A stretch of DNA of 64,000 nucleotides, taken from Sinotaia quadrata. Its lineage: Eukaryota > Mollusca > Gastropoda > Architaenioglossa > Viviparidae. Position 1 is the first letter of the stretch. Each line of letters opens with the position of its first letter. Shown here piece by piece: positions 34,701 through 64,000 of the stretch. The stretch is taken from the NCBI GenBank assembly GCA_028829895.1, contig CM054181.1, positions 101,466,860-101,530,859 on the forward strand, read 5' to 3'. The notes beneath the pieces were generated by a model. That model made no database searches. It saw only the letters and a program-made list of their open reading frames with translations, and had not been told where the DNA came from. The translations under genes and the position numbers were made by a program.

Positions 34701-35700
34701 ATTCTCTCAAAATTATACTATTTTGCGCAATGCATCACTTTCAGTTATCGCAGCGAGTCAGTTGTCTGAAAGCAAGCTCACTTATAAGAGTTAAATTGAA
34801 ATACTTTGAAAATGTCCAGTAGTAAGGTCACTAGCATCCCGTTTTGTTGCTAAGCAGTCTTATTTTACCTACTATGGTAAAATAATTAAATTAATTTATA
34901 TCAGGAAAAAAAATCTTCTATTTTTACATGAAAACAAACACACCACTGATTAAAACTGACTTTTAATTTCCTGTCTTGCTAACACGATGGAACTGCTCTG
35001 GCCTAATCGTGCACGCTGTTGATTTCATATACAATCAAATTGCCCTAATGAAGTATACTCAGGCGAGTCTTTGTCTCTCAGCCAATCATCACGTGTTCTT
35101 ACACCTGCAGTTTACTTCTGTCACCATAATGTAAACACCCTAACAGCTATTGCGTTTAGCGTATCTAGGGTTAACAAGCGCGGACCACTCTAAGATCTTA
35201 CTGAGTTGTCACTGTTACAAAGATAGTTGTCGTTCTGACCTGTTAAACTCATTTCTTTCTAAACGTGCGCTGTCGGATAGATTGGCACGTTTACACTGAA
35301 AAAGCCACACGTATGCATCCACTCGTGTTCACAAGCATGGAGTGCGCATGCGTGGAGAAACTCGATCAGTTTCACATTTGACATAAGTGCGCGCGCACAT
35401 TAAATTCCAAACTTCACTGTCTATGTTTATTATGTCAGGTGCCTCTGTTTTCATATTGTGTATTGTGTAGGACAGAAAGTAAAAATCTGAGAAATTGACA
35501 TTCAAAGAGAAGGGAGTGACTCTAATGCCTAGTTCTTGGCTGCTTCATCAGTTAATTTACCTCTTCTTCCGCCGTGATAAAATTTCTCATATATTTGTAT
35601 ACATTCTTTGAATCAAATAAAGATAATTTTTATTACTTGTTCCCACTTTCTGTTGGAATATTACTGTAGCCGTTAGTTTCAACTCGAATGGGAAAAAACA
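34701..35700. promoter_or_regulatory. CpG-containing stretch with NRF1-type site; promoter candidate
   Basis: Compared with its surroundings, 34980-35420 has more CpG. It contains gcgcatgcgt at 35344-35353, an NRF1-like site, and gcgcgcgcac at about 35390. It lies just upstream of the candidate first exon of the sulfur-transporter gene. No TATA box stands out. Confidence 0.3.
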
Positions 35701-35745
35701 GAATAATTTCTGACGTCATACATTGATCCTCATCACTCACCAATG
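35700..35745 (+). CDS. Candidate first exon end of the YeeE-like gene (ATG right at the donor)
   Basis: A CRE (TGACGTCA, 35711-35718) is followed by caccaATG|gtaagtac, an ATG at 35743-35745 directly abutting an excellent donor. Spliced to the acceptor ending at 39405, this ATG is in frame with the main start and would add MHRRT. An in-frame TAA at 35704-35706 means the frame opens only at this ATG. The splice is inferred, not shown, and the exon's left edge is unknown; only 35743-35745 would be coding. Confidence 0.35.
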
Positions 35746-36360
35746 GTAAGTACTTGATTTGATAAATTTATTCAGTTATTTTTTTAAATTAAAAATAATT
35801 ATTACATTAAATCTGCAGCTATTAAGAAAATGTATCCGTGTTCCTTTATTTTTATTTTCTCTCCCTCTCCCTCATCTCCACTCTCAGACTTGCTCCCCAC
35901 ACTATCACGACATCTAGTGAGTAAAAACATACACTTTTGTTTTCTCAACAAAATGTTGTACAACCACCAAATGAAGTAAAAGTACTAACTGGTTGAAAGT
36001 CTAACACGCCCCACAGGTTCAACTCTGCTTACAATTCAAATAAAACGCTAATTGAAAGTCCAACATAACACCGAGAGAACCGAGAGACAACTCTGCTTAC
36101 AATATAAATAATTCGCTCAAAGCGAAGTTGCAGCGAATTAAAAAAATATATACCGAGAAATTAAGTTTTAATCTACTTATTATCATATACCTTTTGTCTG
36201 GACCTATTCGTTCTTCGGTGAGAAAAAACTAGTGTGTGCACTTCTTACTTGGACGATGGCATCAGAATCGGTTAAATGTAGTTGCTAATGTGCTTTAGGG
36301 TTAAACTACTCCCCACCCCACCCCTTTCAAGTTCAGATTAAAGTTGCACTATATATTTTT
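35746..36360. other. Intron or intergenic DNA, nothing recognised
   Basis: AT-rich with a pyrimidine-rich patch at 35855-35890 and a loose duplication of 'gctaattgaaagtccaacat'-like sequence near 36050. Confidence 0.4.
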
Positions 36361-36612
36361 GTTATAGATTGTGTTGCGATAAACCTAACTTATTAACTCT
36401 ATTTTATTGTTATAGATTGTGTTGCGATAAACCTAACTTATTAACTCTATTTTATTGTTATAGATTGTGTTGCGATAAACCTAACTTATTAACTCTATTT
36501 TATTGTTATAGATTGTGTTGCGATAAACCTAACTTATTAACTCTATTTTATTGTTATAGATTGTGTTGCGATAAACCTAACTTATTAACTCTATTGTTTT
36601 GTTATAGAATGT
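36361..36612. repeat. 48-bp minisatellite, 5 copies
   Basis: Units read ttatagattgtgttgcgata, then aacctaacttattaactcta, then ttttattg. The period is a multiple of three and yields a false 81-codon frame. Confidence 0.93.
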
Positions 36613-36914
36613 GATGTCGTGATAAACTTATTAACACATAGACCCTAACATGCGGTGTACACTATCTACTTCAGCTTCTCCGTCTCCAACCCTCCTCATC
36701 GACCACTCTTGAATTTATCAAGAGGGATAAAATCTATTTAGAATTAGTGTTACAAATATGGTTTGAAATAGGCATTAAATACCTGTTCAACCATTGCTAA
36801 CTGCAGCATATTTGCAAGTCATCTGATAACGCACTTAATTTGTATATATTAAATTATGTTGATCACTTTACCCCATTCTTTTAGCTGTAAGCCCACGGTT
36901 CTGTTTGCAATAGT

Positions 36915-37570
36915 ATTACATATATTATAGCTATAGTATTCTGTTAGCTGTAGTATAGTGTCTGCTGGCTGTTAGTGTTCTGTTAGATGTATGTTAGTGT
37001 TTTGAGTGTTCTGTTAGCTGTAGTATAGTGTTCTGTTAGTTGTAGTGTAGCTTTCTGCTAGTTGTACTATAGTGCTCTGTTAGCTGTATGTTAGTGTTCT
37101 GTTAGCTGTAGATAGTGTTATGTTAGCTGTAGTGTAGCTTTCTGCTAGTAGCACTATAGTGTTCTGTTCGTTGTAGCCTACAGCTCTGTTACCTGTAGTA
37201 TATCGTTCTTTAAGTTATAGCCCACAGTTCTATTAGCTGTAGTATAATGTTCTGTTAGTTGTAGCCTACATTTTTGTTAGTTGTAATATAGTATTTTGTC
37301 TATTGTATTCTACAGGTTCATTAAATGTAGCTTACTGTTTTGTTAGGTATAGTTTTCTTTCTCTTAGCTGTAGCCTACTGGTATATTAGTTGCAGATTAC
37401 TATTCTGTTACCTGTAATCTACTGGTATATTAGTTGCAGCCTACTGCTTTTAGTTGCAGCTTCTGTTAGTTGTAGCATACTGTTCTGTTAGTTGTAGCCT
37501 ACTGCTCTTTTAGTTTCAGTCTACTGTTCTGTTGGTTGTAGCCTATTGTTCTATTCTATTGTAGCCTCCT
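36915..37570. repeat. Degenerate ~22-bp repeat field
   Basis: Variants of 'ttctgttagctgtagtatag' occur dozens of times with no fixed period, so this is an old or fast-decaying array. Confidence 0.75.
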
Positions 37571-37639
37571 GTAGGTAACTTGTATTGTGATTTGAAGTTG
37601 TTTCAACTATTTGTTTATGAAGTTATGTGGTGTATACTT

Positions 37640-38680
37640 CAAAGTGCGTAGTCAGAATGTCTTCTGATTCCAAACTGCGGGGCATGAAGAGGAAAATCGC
37701 AATTTCATGAGAATTAGCACTTGAAGAAGCAAACGAAGTCGAGAGAATTTATGTCTTCTGTGGGAGTAAATGAAACTGAAAGTGAAAGTGCAGAAACGAT
37801 CGACACTGTAGCTGATGCTGAAGAAACGATTTAGCAAAACGCCATTCGTACATGTTCGGAAAGGAAACTTTTCAACTTGTACACCCAGCCATCCAGTGAT
37901 TCAAGTAAATCATGAGGTGATTATGAGCCCAGTGATTCAAGTGAATCATGAGGTGATTATGAGCCCAGTGATTCAAGTGAATCATGAGGTGATTATGAGC
38001 CCAGTGATTCAAGTGAATCATGAGGTGATTATGAGCCCAATGAGAGTGAGGAGAAGGTTGATGAAGATTGCTATTTTGAGAGTAGGGAACCTTTGGAGGG
38101 GTATCGGATAACAGATGTGGATATTTTGAACCGAAACATTTCTGCGCAGTTTTCGTGCACGTTTTGTGGTCATGATGTAAAACTCTTCGAAATAGAAAGA
38201 AAAGGCCTAGCAAGTAACTTTGCATTCCTGTGTGAAAACAAAAAGTGTGATGCAAAGCAACCACTTTCATCATGCCCAAGTATGAGGTTGGCAATTTACT
38301 GGTGCGGTCTGTGAATAGACGTGCCTGTTTTGCCATGCTCTGTGCTGATGCTAGTCATGCAGAACTTCAGACTTTTTGTGGTGTCATGAACCTTCCCCAT
38401 CCAGTGAGAAAATATTCCAACACATAATCCAAAGAGACCAATAATGAAAGCAACTGTAGCTATGCAGAGAATTAGCATGACAAAAGCGACGAAGACTGAG
38501 TACGCCATGGCTGAAGTAGCAGAGGATCCTGTCCGGGACGCCGATGTGTCTCTTGATGGGACTTACCTGACAAGGCGACACACCTCACTTGTCGGAGTCA
38601 CTGCCTGCTGTTTTAGGGGGAAGGAACTGGATGCTGATGTTCTCAGCAAAAGTTGCAAATCCTATGTCCAATTGTTTTAT
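37640..38680 (+). pseudogene. Mutator-like (MULE) transposase relic
   Basis: Forward-strand pieces follow the order of animal Mutator-like transposase-domain proteins. First comes GYRITDVDILNRNISAQF with CTFCGHD, then KGLASNFAFLCENKKC (38099-38260), a zinc-ligand-like region. Next is VNRRACFAMLCADASHAELQ (about 38310-38365). Then comes EVAEDPVRDADVSLDGTYLT (38505-38570), followed by RRHTSLVGVTACCFRGKELD and ADVLSK. The VS-x-DGT block holds the expected first catalytic Asp. The pieces lie in different frames with stops between them, so it is inactive. Two tandem arrays have grown in it (37899-38040 and 38664-38906). It lies upstream of the main start of the sulfur-transporter gene, probably in its first intron. 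Confidence 0.75.
37899..38042. repeat. 36-bp array, 4 copies, inside the MULE relic
   Basis: Units read gtgattcaagtgaatcatga, then ggtgattatgagccca. In the transposase frame they give SDSSES-stop-GDYEP, and the same TGA is present in every unit. Confidence 0.92.
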
Positions 38681-38906
38681 GTTGAATGGCTCAGTGTAGT
38701 TATCTATGTCCAATTGCTTTATGTTGAATGGCTCAGTGTAGTTATCTATGTCCAATTACTTTATGTTGAATGGCTCAGTGTAGTTATCTATGTCCAATTG
38801 CTTTATGTTGAATGGCTCAGTGTAGTTATCTATGTCCAATTGCTTTATGTTGAACGGCTCAAAGTAGTTATCTATGTCCAATTGCTTTATGTTGAATGGC
38901 TCGATA
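38664..38906. repeat. 42-bp array, 6 copies, at the end of the MULE relic
   Basis: Units read tatgtccaattgctttatgt, then tgaatggctcagtgtagtta, then tc. It starts right after the conserved VLSKSCKS segment, which it cuts off. The period divides by three, so the frame stays open (YVQLLYVEWLSVVI repeats). Confidence 0.92.
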
Positions 38907-38984
38907 GAAGGAATGCTAGGCGGGACAGGAGGAGTATTAGAAATGATATGGCAGTCATTTTGCTAGTCTGTCTCTGTCTCTGAC

Positions 38985-39405
38985 TAATGTTCTGTTTTAC
39001 TGAAGATTTAAAAACATCTGTTTTCTGGGGCTTCTCTCTCTTTAGCTTTAGTGGCTAGACTATCTATCTCTAACTTCATCTTTGTGTTCTCCTGATTCTA
39101 ATCTGTTGTCTACGTTTTCGCTCTGTTTAACTTCAGTGGCTAGTCTTTGCTATTCTAATTAGTTTTGTTCTCTGACTTCTATTGTTCTAGAAACGTTTTA
39201 ATTTCGCTCTGTTTAACTTCAGTGGCTAGTTTTTGCTATTCTAATTAGTTTTGTTCTCTGACTTCTGTTGTTCTAGAAACGTTTTAATTTTACGACAATT
39301 TGTTTAATTTGTTTAACAAAAGACGAATTATTGGGATAATCTTTCAAAATTTTGGATGGGTATATGTATAAACAATAAAATTATTCACGTGTATTTGTAT
39401 TTCAG
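38985..39405. other. Sequence between the MULE relic and the main exon, with an ~85-bp duplication
   Basis: A unit containing cgctctgtttaacttcagtg and ttgttctctgacttct occurs twice at about 39117-39290. The stretch ends with the acceptor gtatttcag at 39405. Confidence 0.7.
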
Positions 39406-39417
39406 CATCGAAGAACT

Positions 39418-63515
<24,098 letters not shown>

Positions 63516-64000
63516 GTTAGTACACTCATTCAGTCAGACACTGAGTCAGTCAATCAGTCAATCAGTTTGCAAGTCGAGCGTCAGTCATTTAACATCTTTT
63601 ACTTCTTATTTGTTTGTGCTCCAATCTCATTCCTTCACGCACACAATAATTTATTCGTCTCATTCCTTCACTCATACAATAAGTTATTCGTCCTATTCAT
63701 TCTCTTTCATAATGATCTAAGAGACAAATAAAAAATAATGTGATTTTTATCCCATTTAGTTAATCCATTTAGTAAATTTTCTAAATTTTCTAAACACATT
63801 TTCCTTTTAACACTATTTCAAAATGAATCTTTAAATCTTTAGAAGTATAATAATATATATATATCCTTTTTGAAAAAAAATGCATTATATTGAAAATAAA
63901 ATTCAATCGCATTATTTACCTCAAATTTTGATTCAATTATTTCTAATACATCTCCATCCTTTGAACATGGACACGCTTATAATTCTCTTTTATACTTTCA
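63516..64000. other. Start of the intron after exon 6
   Basis: Contains short 'cagtcaatcagt' repeats near the donor and a 'tcattccttca..cacaataa' duplication at 63630-63690. No further coding exon is recognised. Confidence 0.5.

Noticed and set aside
34128..34710. Several frames of 70-176 codons on both strands
   Set aside because: All come from the CA-rich tatatctagatata array. Codon content is only the repeat unit.

Overview
This is a eukaryotic, almost certainly animal, genomic window. It is AT-rich, has two spliceosomal protein genes on the + strand with long introns and canonical GT-AG junctions, and carries relics of several animal-type transposons. I would guess a mollusc or another lophotrochozoan, but nothing in the sequence fixes the species. 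No bacterial-type operons, rRNA genes or CRISPR arrays are visible, and most open reading frames over 60 codons are by-products of tandem repeats.

About 940-19858: the 3' part of an M1-family zinc aminopeptidase gene. Ten exons give 385 residues of the C-terminal region, from the all-beta domain into the ERAP1-like helical domain, and a stop codon at 19856. The catalytic HEXXH exon lies upstream of the window. The introns are full of minisatellites.

About 19859-35700: 3' UTR and intergenic DNA. It holds more arrays, a tRNA-like SINE candidate (- strand, about 25.9-26.1 kb), a broken hAT transposase of the GTF2IRD2/ZBED5/FAM200 type (- strand, 28.65-29.94 kb), and a 185-bp hAT MITE with a near-perfect target duplication. 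Promoter-like motifs (two NRF1-type sites and a CRE) lie at 33.8-35.7 kb.

About 35743-64000: the 5' part of a gene for a YeeE/YedE (Sulf_transp) membrane protein, the fold of bacterial thiosulfate importers. Six coding exons give 230 residues and the gene runs off the right edge. A possible first coding exon ends at 35745. Upstream of the main ATG lies a decayed Mutator-like transposase (37.64-38.68 kb). The introns hold a 1.58-kb solo LTR with 5-bp target duplication (40373-41954) and a 1.85-kb TIR element carrying a TTF-zinc-finger hAT-type ORF fragment (50941-52789).

The most striking property is local tandem amplification of almost any sequence. At least three arrays are built from exon/intron junctions, so that extra copies of 5' splice sites follow the real one. 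One acceptor plus exon start is duplicated, and arrays have grown inside both transposase pseudogenes. The two genes are adjacent, but nothing in the sequence ties their functions together.
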